From NCBI RefSeq assembly GCF_028714215.1, contig NZ_JAQTMS010000010.1:53118-117117 (forward strand): a stretch of DNA of 64,000 nt, in the 5' to 3' direction. Shown here in pieces: positions 25,527 through 34,495 of the stretch. The notes beneath the pieces were generated by a model, which made no database searches, had not been told where the DNA came from, and saw nothing but the letters and a program-made list of their open reading frames with translations. Positions within the stretch are counted from its first letter, which is position 1. Every line of letters begins with the position of its first letter. Both the position numbers and the translations under genes were made by a program. This stretch comes from Rhodoferax sp. (GTDB taxonomy: Bacteria > Pseudomonadota > Gammaproteobacteria > Burkholderiales > Burkholderiaceae_C).

Positions 25527-25548
25527 GTGTGCTCCTAAATACTTTAAT

Positions 25549-25680
25549 CGGTTGGGGACAGAGCTTGCCGACATCCAACATCTGACAACCGGTTGGGGAC
25601 AGAGCTTGCTCGCTACGCGTAGCTGCGGTCTGTCCCGCAAGGTTTCTGACTTGGTAACTGCGGTCTGTCCCACAAGGTTT
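25549..25680. repeat. Nested GGGACAGA/TCTGTCCC palindromic elements between pstB and phoU
   Basis: Two inverted-repeat pairs, one inside the other. The inner pair is GGGACAGA (25596-25603) and TCTGTCCC (25629-25636) around the perfect palindrome GCTACGCGTAGC (25612-25623). The outer pair is GGGACAGA (25555-25562) and TCTGTCCC (25664-25671). Flanks are repeated too (CGGTTG before each left arm, CAAGGTTT after each right arm). This looks like one element inserted into another. A relative lies at 46062-46114. RAYT/REP-type or MITE-type mobility is inferred. Confidence 0.8.
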
Positions 25681-25685
25681 CAGGT

Positions 25686-26465
25686 TCATCCGAACCTGCC
25701 CGTTATGTAATCTTCCGTTTCCTTGCGCGTGGGCTTGAAAAACATCTGCTCGGTGGAACCAAACTCGATCAGGTCGCCCAGGTACATGTAGGCGGTGTAA
25801 TCGCTGCAGCGCGCCGCCTGTTGCATGTTGTGCGTCACGATCACCACCGTGTAGTCGCTCTTGAGCTCGGTGATCAACTCCTCGATCTTGGCGGTCGAGA
25901 TCGGGTCCAGCGCCGAGCAGGGTTCGTCCAGCAACAAGACTTCCGGCTTGATCGCAATGCCGCGCGCAATGCACAGCCGTTGCTGCTGCCCGCCCGAGAG
26001 GCTGGCGCCACTCTGGCTCAATTTGTCCTTGACCTCGGTCCACAGGGCCGCCTTGCGCAAGGCCCACTCGACGCGCTCTTCCATGTCGGTGGTGTGCAGC
26101 GACTCGAACAGTTTCACGCCAAAGGCGATGTTGTCGAAGATCGACATCGGAAACGGCGTCGGCTTCTGGAACACCATGCCGACCTTGGCGCGCAACAGGG
26201 CCACGTCCTTCTTGCTGGTCAATAAATTTTCGCCATCGAGCATGATTTCGCCCTCGGCGCGCTGCTCCGGGTACAACTCGAACATGCGATTGAAAACGCG
26301 CAGCAGGGTCGATTTGCCGCAACCGGACGGACCAATGAAAGCCGTCACCTTGTTTTCCGGGATTTCCAGATTGATACCCTTGAGCGCGTGAAACTTGCCG
26401 TAATAGAAATCCAGATTCCGGACAGAAATCTTGGGCGTTTCCGGCCTGGCAATGGCAGTATTCAT
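25686..26465 (-). CDS. pstB: Phosphate ABC transporter ATP-binding protein PstB
   Basis: A 259-residue ATPase of the high-affinity phosphate importer. Walker [10 protein letters not shown] at 45-53, signature L-S-G-G-Q-Q-Q-R, Walker [12 protein letters not shown], and the PstB-specific N-R-M and [12 protein letters not shown] regions. Acts with PstA, PstC and PstS at the inner membrane. 36 bp separate it from pstA. Confidence 0.97.
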   Translation of the reverse strand: MNTAIARPETPKISVRNLDFYYGKFHALKGINLEIPENKVTAFIGPSGCGKSTLLRVFNRMFELYPEQRAEGEIMLDGENLLTSKKDVALLRAKVGMVFQKPTPFPMSIFDNIAFGVKLFESLHTTDMEERVEWALRKAALWTEVKDKLSQSGASLSGGQQQRLCIARGIAIKPEVLLLDEPCSALDPISTAKIEELITELKSDYTVVIVTHNMQQAARCSDYTAYMYLGDLIEFGSTEQMFFKPTRKETEDYITGRFG

Positions 26466-26501
26466 GTTCAGCCTATTCCTGTGGTTTTGGCAGCGACCGA
26501 C

Positions 26502-27452
26502 TCAGGTCCTGCTGCGGGTTAAAACCCGGGCCAGAATGTTCAGGCCCAGCACCGCGATCGTGATGATGAAGACACCGGCCCAGGCCAGCTTTTGCCAGTT
26601 CTCATAGGGACTCATGGCGAACTTGAAGATGGTGACCGGCAGACTCGCCATCGGCTCGCTCAAGCTCGAAGTCCAGAACTGATTGCTCAGCGCCGTGAAC
26701 AGCAGCGGCGCGGTTTCACCCGCAATCCGCGCCACCGCCAGCAAAATACCCGTCACGACGCCGGCCCGCGCCGCCTTCAAGGTGATGCTGACAATGACTT
26801 TCCATTTCGGCGCCCCCAGCGCATAAGCGGCCTCGCGCAAACCGGCCGGCACCAGTTGCAGCATGTTCTCGGTGGTGCGAATGACCACCGGAATGACGAT
26901 CAAGGCCAGCGCCATGACGCCGGCATAGCCGGAGAACGACTTGAAACGCGTCACCACCACGGCGTAGACGAACAACCCGATCACGATGCTGGGCGCCGAC
27001 AGCAGGATGTCGTTGACGAAACGCGTGGTTTCGGCGAGCCAGCCCTTGCTGTCGAACTCGGCCAGGTAAATGCCGGCCATGATGCCGATCGGCGTGCCGA
27101 CAAAAGTGGCCAGCAAAACCATCAGGAACGAGCCGTAGATGGCGTTCGCCAGTCCGCCCGCGTCATTCGGCGGCGGTGTCATCTGGGTCAGGGTGGCCAG
27201 CGACAATCCGCTGACGCCCAGCCGGAAGGTTTCAATCAGGATCCAGAACAGCCAGAACAAGCCGAACGCCATCGCCGCCAGCGACAGCGCCAACGCCACC
27301 TGGTTCACCAGCTTGCGCTGCGCATAGCGCGCCTGGCGCATCTGTTCCAGCGCGGCGGCGCGCAACAGCAGCTCAGCGGTGCTCACTGGAGTACCTTCGT
27401 GCTGCGCACTGCGGTGCGAGCTTGCTTGGGGACGGCCCGGCGCGGCGCTCAT
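26502..27452 (-). CDS. pstA: Phosphate ABC transporter permease PstA
   Basis: A 316-residue permease with about six membrane helices and the EAA loop ([13 protein letters not shown]). [18 protein letters not shown] is characteristic of PstA. The start chosen overlaps the pstC stop by 4 bp; it adds about 45 polar residues before the first helix, longer than usual, so a start further in is possible. Confidence 0.95.
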   Translation of the reverse strand: MSAAPGRPQASSHRSAQHEGTPVSTAELLLRAAALEQMRQARYAQRKLVNQVALALSLAAMAFGLFWLFWILIETFRLGVSGLSLATLTQMTPPPNDAGGLANAIYGSFLMVLLATFVGTPIGIMAGIYLAEFDSKGWLAETTRFVNDILLSAPSIVIGLFVYAVVVTRFKSFSGYAGVMALALIVIPVVIRTTENMLQLVPAGLREAAYALGAPKWKVIVSITLKAARAGVVTGILLAVARIAGETAPLLFTALSNQFWTSSLSEPMASLPVTIFKFAMSPYENWQKLAWAGVFIITIAVLGLNILARVLTRSRT

Positions 27453-28480
27453 GTCTTGGTTCCTTCGTTCTTCCTGAGCTGCGAGAGCAGTATCTTGGAC
27501 AGCGTCAAGACCACGAAAGTGATGAAGAACAGCACCAGGCCGAGGTACATCAGGGAGGCCTGGTGCAGGCCCTCGCCGGCTTCCGCAAACTCGTTGGCCA
27601 GTGCCGAGGTGATGCTGTTGGCGGCCTGGAACAGGCTCAGGGAGTCAAGCTGGTTGAAGTTGCCGATGACGAAGGTCACCGCCATGGTTTCTCCGATGGC
27701 GCGCCCCAGGCCCAGCATGATGCCGCCGACGACCCCGGCCTTGGTATAGGGCAGGACCACCGTCGAGACCACCTCCCAGGTGGTGGCGCCCAGCCCGTAA
27801 GCCGATTCCTTGAGCAGGGTCGGCGTGACCTCGAACACATCGCGCATGACCGCCGCAATGAACGGGATGATCATGATCGCCAGAATGATGCCGGCCGACA
27901 GAATGCCGATGCCCACCGGCGGACCGGAAACGAAAGCGCCCAGCACCGGCACGCCGGCAAACAAGGCCTGCAAGGGCTGCTGAACATAAGTGGCCAGCAG
28001 CGGACCGAACACCAGCAAGCCCCACATGCCGTAAACAATGGAGGGAATCGCCGCCAGCAGCTCGATGGCGGTGCCCAGCGGGCGTTTCAGCCAGGCCGGA
28101 GAAAGCTCGGTCAGGAACAGCGCAATGCCAAAACTCACCGGCACGGCGATCAGCAAGGCGATCAGCGAGGTCATCAAGGTGCCGTAGATCATGACCAGCC
28201 CGCCGAACTCCTCCTTCACCGGATCCCAGGTGGTGCTGGCGAGAAAGCCAAGACCGTACTTGCTGATGGCCGGCCAGGCACTGATGGTCAGCGACAGCAG
28301 AATGGCCGCCAGCAGGCCCAGGGTCAGGCAGGCCGCGCCTTTGGCCAACCAGCCAAAGAGACGGTCCGCCAGGGGGCCGGAACGGGCCGACTTTGCCGGG
28401 GGAGGATTGGTCATGACACGTCCGGAGGATCTTGCAGAAGGGTTGACAGGCAACTGATTGACCGGAAGTGTAGTTGACAC
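27449..28480 (-). CDS. pstC: Phosphate ABC transporter permease PstC
   Basis: A 343-residue permease with six to eight membrane helices; [10 protein letters not shown] and the EAA loop ([13 protein letters not shown]) are typical of PstC. A GTG start at 28480 is chosen because GGGAG lies about 9 bp upstream; an internal ATG at 28414 has no good ribosome site. Starts 44 bp after pstS. Confidence 0.95.
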   Translation of the reverse strand: MSTTLPVNQLPVNPSARSSGRVMTNPPPAKSARSGPLADRLFGWLAKGAACLTLGLLAAILLSLTISAWPAISKYGLGFLASTTWDPVKEEFGGLVMIYGTLMTSLIALLIAVPVSFGIALFLTELSPAWLKRPLGTAIELLAAIPSIVYGMWGLLVFGPLLATYVQQPLQALFAGVPVLGAFVSGPPVGIGILSAGIILAIMIIPFIAAVMRDVFEVTPTLLKESAYGLGATTWEVVSTVVLPYTKAGVVGGIMLGLGRAIGETMAVTFVIGNFNQLDSLSLFQAANSITSALANEFAEAGEGLHQASLMYLGLVLFFITFVVLTLSKILLSQLRKNEGTKT

Positions 28481-28524
28481 GTGCTTGCTCTCCCTGGAAA
28501 AAGGCCCGCTGCTTCAGCAACCGC

Positions 28525-29568
28525 TTACTTCAGAGCCACCGGCTTGCCGGCCGCATCCTTGACCTGGCCCCAGGCTTTTTCAATCGCCACGACAACGCTG
28601 TCGGGCATGGCGACGTAGTCCAGATCAGAAGCAATCTTGCCGCCGTTCTTGAAAGCCCAGCCGAAAAACTTGAAGGTCTCAGTGGCATTGGCCGGCTTGT
28701 CCTGCTTCAGGTGCATCAGGATGAAAGTGGCGGTCGAAATCGGCCAGGCATTCTTGCCGGGCTGGTCGGTGATGAGCTGGTAGAACGACTGGTTCCAGTT
28801 GGCACCGGCCGCGGCGGCCTTGAAGGTCTCCTCGTTAGGCGCCACAAATACGCCGTCGTGGTTCTTCATCAAGGTGTAAGTCATCTTGTTTTGCTTGGCA
28901 TACGAGTACTCGACGTAGCCAATGGAGTTGGGCAGACGAGCGACAAATGCCGCCACGCCTTCATTGCCCTTGCCGCCCGCGCCCAAGGGCCAGTTGACGG
29001 CCGTGCCCTCGCCGACCTTGGTCTTCCACTCGGGATGGACACGGCTCAGGTAGTTGGTGAAATTGAAGGTGGTACCGGAGCCATCGGCGCGGCGCACCGG
29101 GGCAATGGCGACATCCGGCAAGGCCAGGCTGGGGTTCAACGCCTTGATGGCGGCGTCGTTCCATTTGGTGATCTTGCCCAGGTAGATATCGCCCAGCACC
29201 TGGCCGTCGAGCTTCATTTGGCCCGGTGCAATACCCTTGACGTTGATCACCGGCACGGTGCCGCCGATCACGGTGGGAAACTGGAACTGTCCTTTCTTGG
29301 CCAACACATCGTCCGTTTGCGGCATGTCCGAGGCACCGAAATCAACGGTTTTGGAGTCGATCTGCTTGATGCCGGCACCGGAGCCGACCGATTGGTAGTT
29401 GATCTTGACGCCGGTCGCCTTGTTGTAGTCGGCGGCCCATTTGGCATAGACGGGAGCCGGGAAGCTGGCGCCGGCGCCGGTAATTTCCTGCGCGCTGGAC
29501 AGACTGGCGTAGCACATGGCCAGGGCGCCCGCCATGCTGATCAAGGAGATTTTGAAACTGGTTTTCAT
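28525..29568 (-). CDS. pstS: Phosphate-binding periplasmic protein PstS
   Basis: A 347-residue substrate-binding protein. The ATG ending at 29568 gives a normal signal peptide (M-K-T-S-F-K-I-S, cleavage near S-S-A-Q). G-A-G-A-S-F-P-A-P-V-Y, S-V-G-S-G-A-G-I and R-A-D-G-S-G-T-T-F-N-F bind phosphate in the family. First gene of pstSCAB-phoUBR; a canonical Pho promoter lies 50-84 bp upstream of its start. Confidence 0.97.
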   Translation of the reverse strand: MKTSFKISLISMAGALAMCYASLSSAQEITGAGASFPAPVYAKWAADYNKATGVKINYQSVGSGAGIKQIDSKTVDFGASDMPQTDDVLAKKGQFQFPTVIGGTVPVINVKGIAPGQMKLDGQVLGDIYLGKITKWNDAAIKALNPSLALPDVAIAPVRRADGSGTTFNFTNYLSRVHPEWKTKVGEGTAVNWPLGAGGKGNEGVAAFVARLPNSIGYVEYSYAKQNKMTYTLMKNHDGVFVAPNEETFKAAAAGANWNQSFYQLITDQPGKNAWPISTATFILMHLKQDKPANATETFKFFGWAFKNGGKIASDLDYVAMPDSVVVAIEKAWGQVKDAAGKPVALK

Positions 29569-29618
29569 CGCGATACCTTTTGAGTTGAACAAGAGAGGAC
29601 TTTGGCTGCTAGCTGGCA

Positions 29619-29652
29619 AATATAAGTAGCTTGTGTGACAGTAATGTGACAT
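29619..29652 (-). promoter_or_regulatory. PhoB-dependent promoter of pstS
   Basis: On the minus strand, half-sites ATGTCAC (29652-29646) and CTGTCAC (29641-29635) are separated by ATTA, giving the 7-4-7 Pho-box layout. Exactly 10 bp follow and then TATATT (29624-29619) as -10. This is the reference promoter for the nine others in the window. Confidence 0.9.
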
Positions 29653-29721
29653 TTATCAGTTTCTGGCGCGAATCAGGCGGCGTCGATGCCGCGCTGTCCC
29701 GGCTCGCAAGGAGTGCGCACA

Positions 29722-29766
29722 AAGTCATCCCATCGTCACAAAGCTGTCACACGGCAACACTACGCT
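29722..29766 (+). promoter_or_regulatory. PhoB-dependent promoter of the fasciclin lipoprotein gene
   Basis: Three half-sites at 11-bp period: AAGTCAT (29722-29728), TCGTCAC (29733-29739), CTGTCAC (29744-29750), each separated by 4 bp. Exactly 10 bp later comes TACGCT (29761-29766) as -10. It is divergent from the pstS promoter, about 70 bp away. Confidence 0.82.
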
Positions 29767-29795
29767 TGGGTCTTCATTTTTCAGGAGTACCTTGC

Positions 29796-30278
29796 ATGTT
29801 CAACCGCCGCTTTTTCAGCCTTGCCCTGATCGCCGTCGCCGTGACCGGCTGCGCCTCTGTGGCCACCCCGGTCTCGGTCGCCGACAGCATTGCCAAGAAC
29901 CCATCGCTGAGCACGTTCAACGGCTTGCTGGCGCAGGCCGGCCTGTCGGCCACCCTGCAGGGCGCCGGTCCGTTCACGGTCTTTGCGCCCAGCAACGACG
30001 CGTTCAAGGCGCTGCCGGCCAAAACCATGGACGACCTGACCCAGCACCCCGACAAGCTGAAAAGCGTGCTCAGCTATCACCTTGTGCCCGGAAAACTGGC
30101 AGCGGCAGACATCAAAAACTCGTCCGTCAAGACCTTGAACGGCGCCCCGGTGGCGCTGGCCAGGGCCGGCGACTTTGTCACGGTTGAACAAGCGGTGGTC
30201 CAGAGCGCCGATGGCCAGGCCGGCAACGGCGTCGTTCACGTCATCGACAGCGTGCTGCTGCCGCCGCACAAAAAGTAA
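29796..30278 (+). CDS. Fasciclin-domain lipoprotein
   Basis: A 160-residue protein starting at ATG 29796 (AGGAG 29783-29787 upstream). A lipobox-like V-T-G-C ends the signal, so the mature protein is probably a lipoprotein. One FAS1 domain: S-T-F-N-G-L-L-A-Q-A-G-L, G-P-F-T-V-F-A-P-S-N-D-A-F, then Y-H-L-V-P-G and the closing G-V-V-H-V-I-D-S-V-L-L-P. FAS1 domains mediate adhesion or bind ligands. Divergent from pstS and with its own three-half-site Pho promoter, so induced by phosphate starvation if the reading is right. Confidence 0.88.
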   Translation: MFNRRFFSLALIAVAVTGCASVATPVSVADSIAKNPSLSTFNGLLAQAGLSATLQGAGPFTVFAPSNDAFKALPAKTMDDLTQHPDKLKSVLSYHLVPGKLAAADIKNSSVKTLNGAPVALARAGDFVTVEQAVVQSADGQAGNGVVHVIDSVLLPPHKK

Positions 30279-30369
30279 CACCGCCAGAGGGTGGGTCGCA
30301 GCATGATCGCCGGTGACGGGCGCAGTCCCAATGCTATGCTGAGCGCTGAAACACAGGAAACCATAGCTG

Positions 30370-31878
30370 ATGCAAGAAGGAACACGCCTGGCCGCGGTGG
30401 ATTTGGGGTCGAACAGCTTTCGCCTCGAAATTGGACGTATCGAGCACGACCAGTATTACCGCACCGAGTATTTGAAGGAAACCGTCCGCCAAGGTAGCGG
30501 CCTGGATGGCGAGCGCAACCTGACACCGGAGGCAATGCAGCGGGGCTGGGATTGTCTGGCCCGTTTTGGCGAACGTCTGGCCGGCTTCGACAGCGCCGCC
30601 GTGCGTGCCGTGGCCACCCAGACCCTGCGCGAGGCGCACAACCGCGACGAATTCCTGCTGCCCGCCAATGCCGTGCTGGGCTTCCCGATCGACGTCATCT
30701 CGGGCCGGGAGGAAGCCCGCCTGATCTACCAGGGGGTGGCCCATGCGCTGCCGCAGGGCGGCGAGCGCCGCCTGGTGATCGACATCGGCGGCCGCTCCAC
30801 CGAACTGATTCTGGGCCAGGGCTTCAAGCCCCGGCTGATGGAGTCCTACCGGGTCGGCAGCGTGGCCTGGTCGACGCGCTATTTTCCGAACCAGCAGTTT
30901 TCCAGACACGCGTTTCAAATGGCCGGCATTGCGGCCAAGGCGGTGCTGGACGAAGCCCTCAATGCCTACCGGCGCGCCGACTGGGAAGTGGCTTATGGCT
31001 CGGCCGGCACGGTGGGCGCGGTCGGTGACGTGTTGCTGGCCGCCGGCTGGCCCGCCGGCGTCGTCACGCTGGAGGGTCTGGACTGGTTGCAGGACAAACT
31101 GATCGCCGCGCAAAGCGCGGACCGGATCCGTCTGGCCGGCTTGAAAGAAGACCGGCGGCCCATTATTGGCGGCGGCTTGAGCATTCTGCGGGCGGTTTTC
31201 GAATTGCTCCAGATCGATCGGATGCAGCTGGCAACCGGCGGCCTGCGCCATGGGGTTCTGTTTGACCTGGCCGGCAACACGTCGGACCAGACCGATGTGC
31301 GTGCCAAATCGGTGCAACGGCTGGCAAGCAAATTCGGCACCGATGAGGTTCATGGCCTGCGCGTCGGAAAAGTAGCGCTCCATTTGTTTGCCCAATTGCA
31401 CCCCCAGGCAGCGCCGCAGGACCCAGCGGAGGAGCAACGCCTGAGCCGAAAATTGGCCTGGGCCGCCCAGTTGCATGAAATCGGTAGCCAGATCTCGCAC
31501 AGCGACTACCACAAGCACGGCGCCTACATTCTGGACAATTCGGATGCCCTGGGTTTTGCCCTGTCCGAACTGCACAAGCTCAGCCAGCTGGTGTTGGGGC
31601 ATCGCGGAAAACTGCGCAAGCTGGAGGCCGACTTCGAAGACGAAACCTTCGTACAGCAGTTGCTCTGCCTGCGCCTGGCCGTCATTTTGTGCCACGCCCG
31701 GCGCGACCCGGACCTGAAAGGCCTGACATTGACCCGGGCGACGGAGAACAGCCACAGCTTCCACCTGGGTTGGCGCGCCGGCTGGGCGCAGACCTTTCCC
31801 CAATCGGCCCACTTGCTGCGCGAGGAGGTGCTGGCCTGGCAGAAAACCCCCTGGTCTCTGAGCCTCAGCGGCTACTGA
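30370..31878 (+). CDS. ppx: Ppx/GppA family exopolyphosphatase
   Basis: A 502-residue enzyme that removes phosphate from polyphosphate ends (or acts on pppGpp). A-V-D-L-G-S-N-S-F-R-L-E-I and V-I-D-I-G-G-R-S-T-E-L are the two phosphate loops of the actin-like ATPase fold; a C-terminal HD-like helical domain holds H-E-I-G-S-Q-I-S-H-S-D-Y-H-K-H. Length and neighbours favour Ppx over GppA. No Pho box was found before it. It meets the next gene tail to tail with 2 bp between stop codons. Confidence 0.93.
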   Translation: MQEGTRLAAVDLGSNSFRLEIGRIEHDQYYRTEYLKETVRQGSGLDGERNLTPEAMQRGWDCLARFGERLAGFDSAAVRAVATQTLREAHNRDEFLLPANAVLGFPIDVISGREEARLIYQGVAHALPQGGERRLVIDIGGRSTELILGQGFKPRLMESYRVGSVAWSTRYFPNQQFSRHAFQMAGIAAKAVLDEALNAYRRADWEVAYGSAGTVGAVGDVLLAAGWPAGVVTLEGLDWLQDKLIAAQSADRIRLAGLKEDRRPIIGGGLSILRAVFELLQIDRMQLATGGLRHGVLFDLAGNTSDQTDVRAKSVQRLASKFGTDEVHGLRVGKVALHLFAQLHPQAAPQDPAEEQRLSRKLAWAAQLHEIGSQISHSDYHKHGAYILDNSDALGFALSELHKLSQLVLGHRGKLRKLEADFEDETFVQQLLCLRLAVILCHARRDPDLKGLTLTRATENSHSFHLGWRAGWAQTFPQSAHLLREEVLAWQKTPWSLSLSGY

Positions 31879-31901
31879 CCTCAGCAGCTACTGACCTCAG
31901 C
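31871..31901. repeat. 15-bp tandem duplication at convergent stop codons
   Basis: GCTACTGACCTCAGC occurs at 31871-31885 and again at 31887-31901. The first copy contains the ppx stop and the last codons of the convergent EAL-GGDEF gene, so a small slip duplication reshaped one C-terminus. Confidence 0.75.
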
Positions 31902-33791
31902 GCTTTCAAGTACCAGAAAACCGGACCTGGCGGTCTTGGCCTCGTGTTTTGCCCGCGCCGCCACGGAGGCCACCTGCTCCGCGCTGGCATATTCATCGGA
32001 ACGAATCCTGACCGCGCCTATCGACAAGGTGGTCAACGGGAAAAACCTTGAGACCCCGTGCCGGTCTTCCGCATGAATGCCTCCCGCCGCGCGCGCGGCC
32101 TCGTCGAACAAATCCACCGCGCGCGCGGCAAATTCGCTGACGATGTTTTGACATTGCTGCTGCCAGTCGGCGCTCTGGTACAGGATGATGAAGTCGTCAC
32201 CGCCCACATGGCCGACAAAATCGCGCTTCGGATCGCAGTGGGCCAGCGCCAGCCGGGCCAGCAGCCGGATCATTTCATCGCCGCGCCAATAGCCGTACTG
32301 GTCATTGAAGGGCTTGAAATTGTTCAAGTCCGCGTAGCACGCGACAAATTCGGCACCGCCCGCCAGCAGGCGTTCGATGTGCTGGCTGATCGGAATATTG
32401 CCGGGCAGGAAAGTCAGCGGATTGGCGTGCCGGGCCGCCTCGATGCGTGTTTCCGTCACCGAGCGGACCAGTTGTTCCCCGGTGCCCAAGCCGACGTAGC
32501 GGCCGTTTTCCGTGACGATGAAACCGTCCGTCAGATAGCGCTGGTCATCGGAGGTGAGGATGCCGATCAGCTCATCCACGTTGTGGTTGCGCTCGATCAG
32601 GCGCGACGCCAGGTTGGCATGCACCAGACACGGCTTTTTGCCCCACACCTCACGGTAGTACAGCTTGCTGTATTCGTTCATGAAATTGGAGCGGTTGATG
32701 ATTCCGACCGGCCGGTGGCCATCCACGACGGCCACCGCGTGCAGCTTTTTATGATTCAAAAACAAGGCCACCAGTTCATCGTTGCTGGTGCTCGGGGTCA
32801 CGGTTGGCGCGTCCAGCAAGGCAATGCGGCTCAGCACGCCACTCTGCGACGCCCGGCGCAACTCGGGAAACACCGCCACCCGGCGGTCCCGCATCACGGC
32901 CAGCGCGCCCGCCTCGATCTGCTCGCGCGGCAACAGCGCCGGCCGCCCCAAAAAATAGCCCTGGCCGCAATCGATGCCGAGGTCGCGCAGGAGCCGCAAA
33001 TCGTCTTCGGTCTCGATGCCTTCGGCCACCAGCGCGGTCTCGAACAGCGCGCCGATTTGCTGTAGCGCCTGAATGGTCTTCAACTTGTCGGCGTGCTGGC
33101 TGAGGTTCTTGGTGAAGTACTTGTCGATCTTGACGAACTCGGGCCGCACTTGCGACCAGAGCCGCAGACTGGAGCGGCCATCGCCAAAATCATCCAGCGC
33201 GATCGCCACCCCGGCGGAGCGCAACTCGCGCACCATGCGCGCTAGGTGGTCCATGTCGGCGACCCGCTGGTACTCGGTAATCTCGAACACCAGCTTGCGC
33301 GGCAAGACACCAAATCCGTTGATCAGTTCCAGCAGGGCGGCGCGTCCGTATTGTTCGAGAATCTGCACCAGCACCTCGGCACTGATATTCACAAACAGAC
33401 GCCCGGCTTCCACCAGCTTGCCCCAGCGTTGACAGGCAGCGATGACGCAATGGTTTTCGAACTCGAAGTTCAAACCCTCCTGTGCCGCTGCCGTCAACAA
33501 GGCATCGGGCGTGTGCAGCGCAGTGTCTTGCGGCCCCCGGATCAGCGCTTCGTGCGCGTAGATGGAACCGTCGCGCAGCGACACAATCGGCTGGAATACC
33601 GGATACAGTCCTTCGCCGCGAATCAAGCCGGCCAGGGCGCCCCGCCCGCGCCGCACCGCATCCGACAGCGCCGGCATGGACCACGCTTTGGCGCGCGCAC
33701 CGGGGCTGATCTCCACCACGCTGGAAAAAAACTCGATCGCCGGCAATGCCGTGGTCACCGCCTGCTGCGTCATGCTCATCTGGAATTCCAT
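31881..33791 (-). CDS. EAL-CBS-GGDEF cyclic-di-GMP protein
   Basis: A 636-residue cytoplasmic protein. EAL domain about 55-300 with E81-A-L, F-V-N-I-S, F-E-I-T-E (E170, E173), L-D-D-F-G (D200, D201), K-I-D-K and E-G-I-E-T-E, so the phosphodiesterase site looks intact. A CBS pair follows (about 325-450), then a GGDEF domain whose motif is G-G-D-D-F (530-534): the usual Glu is Asp, so cyclase activity is doubtful and it may sense GTP. Starts at 33791, 33779 or 33773 are all possible; ribosome sites are weak. A four-half-site Pho promoter lies just upstream, suggesting control by PhoB. Confidence 0.92.
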   Translation of the reverse strand: MEFQMSMTQQAVTTALPAIEFFSSVVEISPGARAKAWSMPALSDAVRRGRGALAGLIRGEGLYPVFQPIVSLRDGSIYAHEALIRGPQDTALHTPDALLTAAAQEGLNFEFENHCVIAACQRWGKLVEAGRLFVNISAEVLVQILEQYGRAALLELINGFGVLPRKLVFEITEYQRVADMDHLARMVRELRSAGVAIALDDFGDGRSSLRLWSQVRPEFVKIDKYFTKNLSQHADKLKTIQALQQIGALFETALVAEGIETEDDLRLLRDLGIDCGQGYFLGRPALLPREQIEAGALAVMRDRRVAVFPELRRASQSGVLSRIALLDAPTVTPSTSNDELVALFLNHKKLHAVAVVDGHRPVGIINRSNFMNEYSKLYYREVWGKKPCLVHANLASRLIERNHNVDELIGILTSDDQRYLTDGFIVTENGRYVGLGTGEQLVRSVTETRIEAARHANPLTFLPGNIPISQHIERLLAGGAEFVACYADLNNFKPFNDQYGYWRGDEMIRLLARLALAHCDPKRDFVGHVGGDDFIILYQSADWQQQCQNIVSEFAARAVDLFDEAARAAGGIHAEDRHGVSRFFPLTTLSIGAVRIRSDEYASAEQVASVAARAKHEAKTARSGFLVLESAEVSSC

Positions 33792-33810
33792 TGTTCAGGG
33801 CTCAGCTTGC

Positions 33811-33866
33811 AGTCTAGGAGCAGTGGATGACAAATTCGTGACAAGACCGTGGCAAAACCATGACCA
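33811..33866 (-). promoter_or_regulatory. PhoB-dependent promoter with four half-sites, EAL-GGDEF gene
   Basis: On the minus strand, TGGTCAT, TTGCCAC, TTGTCAC and TTGTCAT occupy plus coordinates 33860-33866, 33849-33855, 33838-33844 and 33827-33833, exactly 11 bp apart. Exactly 10 bp after the last lies TAGACT (33816-33811), the same -10 as at the phoA promoter. The start codon is 20 bp further. Confidence 0.85.
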
Positions 33867-33902
33867 CCCAAATACCACGCAAGCAGGCGCCAGCGGGCTC
33901 CA

Positions 33903-33935
33903 AATAAACGGTATAAACTGTATACCCCGTTTATT
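33903..33935. promoter_or_regulatory. Long palindrome upstream of the H1/RHH-like gene
   Basis: AATAAACGGTATA (33903-33915) faces its near complement TATACCCCGTTTATT (33921-33935) across AACTG; the right arm has two extra C. It overlaps a TATAAA-like -10 and ends 17 bp before the start codon of a ribbon-helix-helix-like protein, so it is a good candidate for an autoregulatory operator. Confidence 0.65.
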
Positions 33936-33952
33936 CAGAGGACTTATTCACC

Positions 33953-34408
33953 ATGACGACAGCCAAGAAGAAAATCACAACCAGCCGTCCCGCCAGAACC
34001 GTGACTGCCACTGCTGCCGCGGTCGCGCCAGCGCCGGCGACCCCGCTGCGCGCAACCCCAGTTGCCAGCAAGGCCAAACAGAAAACAGCTGCAAAAATGC
34101 CGGCCGCCCAGCCGCTTGCCAAAGCAGTGACCAGGACGCCGGCCAAGCCAGTGCTCAAGAGCAAGGCGGAAAAACCGGTGAAGGCGAAGAAGCCGAAGCT
34201 GGTGCGCGACAGCTTCACCATCCCGAAGGCTGAATATGCAGTGATCGACGAGCTGAAACAGCGCGCCGGCAAACTGGCCCATGCCGTGAAGAAGAGCGAA
34301 TTGATCCGTGCCGGCATCAAGGCGCTGGCCGCCATGCCCGACGCGGCGTTGCTGGCCGCCTTGAAGGCGGTGCCGGCGATCAAGACCGGGCGCCCCAACA
34401 AGGACTGA
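33953..34408 (+). CDS. H1-like Lys/Ala/Pro-rich protein with ribbon-helix-helix-like C-terminus
   Basis: A 151-residue DNA-binding candidate. Residues 1-82 are low-complexity Lys/Ala/Pro/Thr, like bacterial histone H1-type tails. Residues about 85-140 (D-S-F-T-I-P-K-A-E-Y, I-D-E-L-K-Q-R-A, K-K-S-E-L-I-R-A-G-I-K-A-L) fit a ribbon-helix-helix fold: one strand, then two helices, with S-E-L-I-R-A-G at the start of the second helix as in CopG/MetJ-type proteins. AGAGGA at 33937-33942 precedes the ATG. Such chimeras occur in Burkholderiales; the target is unknown. Confidence 0.82.
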   Translation: MTTAKKKITTSRPARTVTATAAAVAPAPATPLRATPVASKAKQKTAAKMPAAQPLAKAVTRTPAKPVLKSKAEKPVKAKKPKLVRDSFTIPKAEYAVIDELKQRAGKLAHAVKKSELIRAGIKALAAMPDAALLAALKAVPAIKTGRPNKD

Positions 34409-34495
34409 CACCCCCCAGGGAAGCATCACAAAGTGCCCCAGCGCCGCGACGCGGTCTGCTGGAGCACGTAGTTGGAGCGCGAGATGCTTTTGAAA

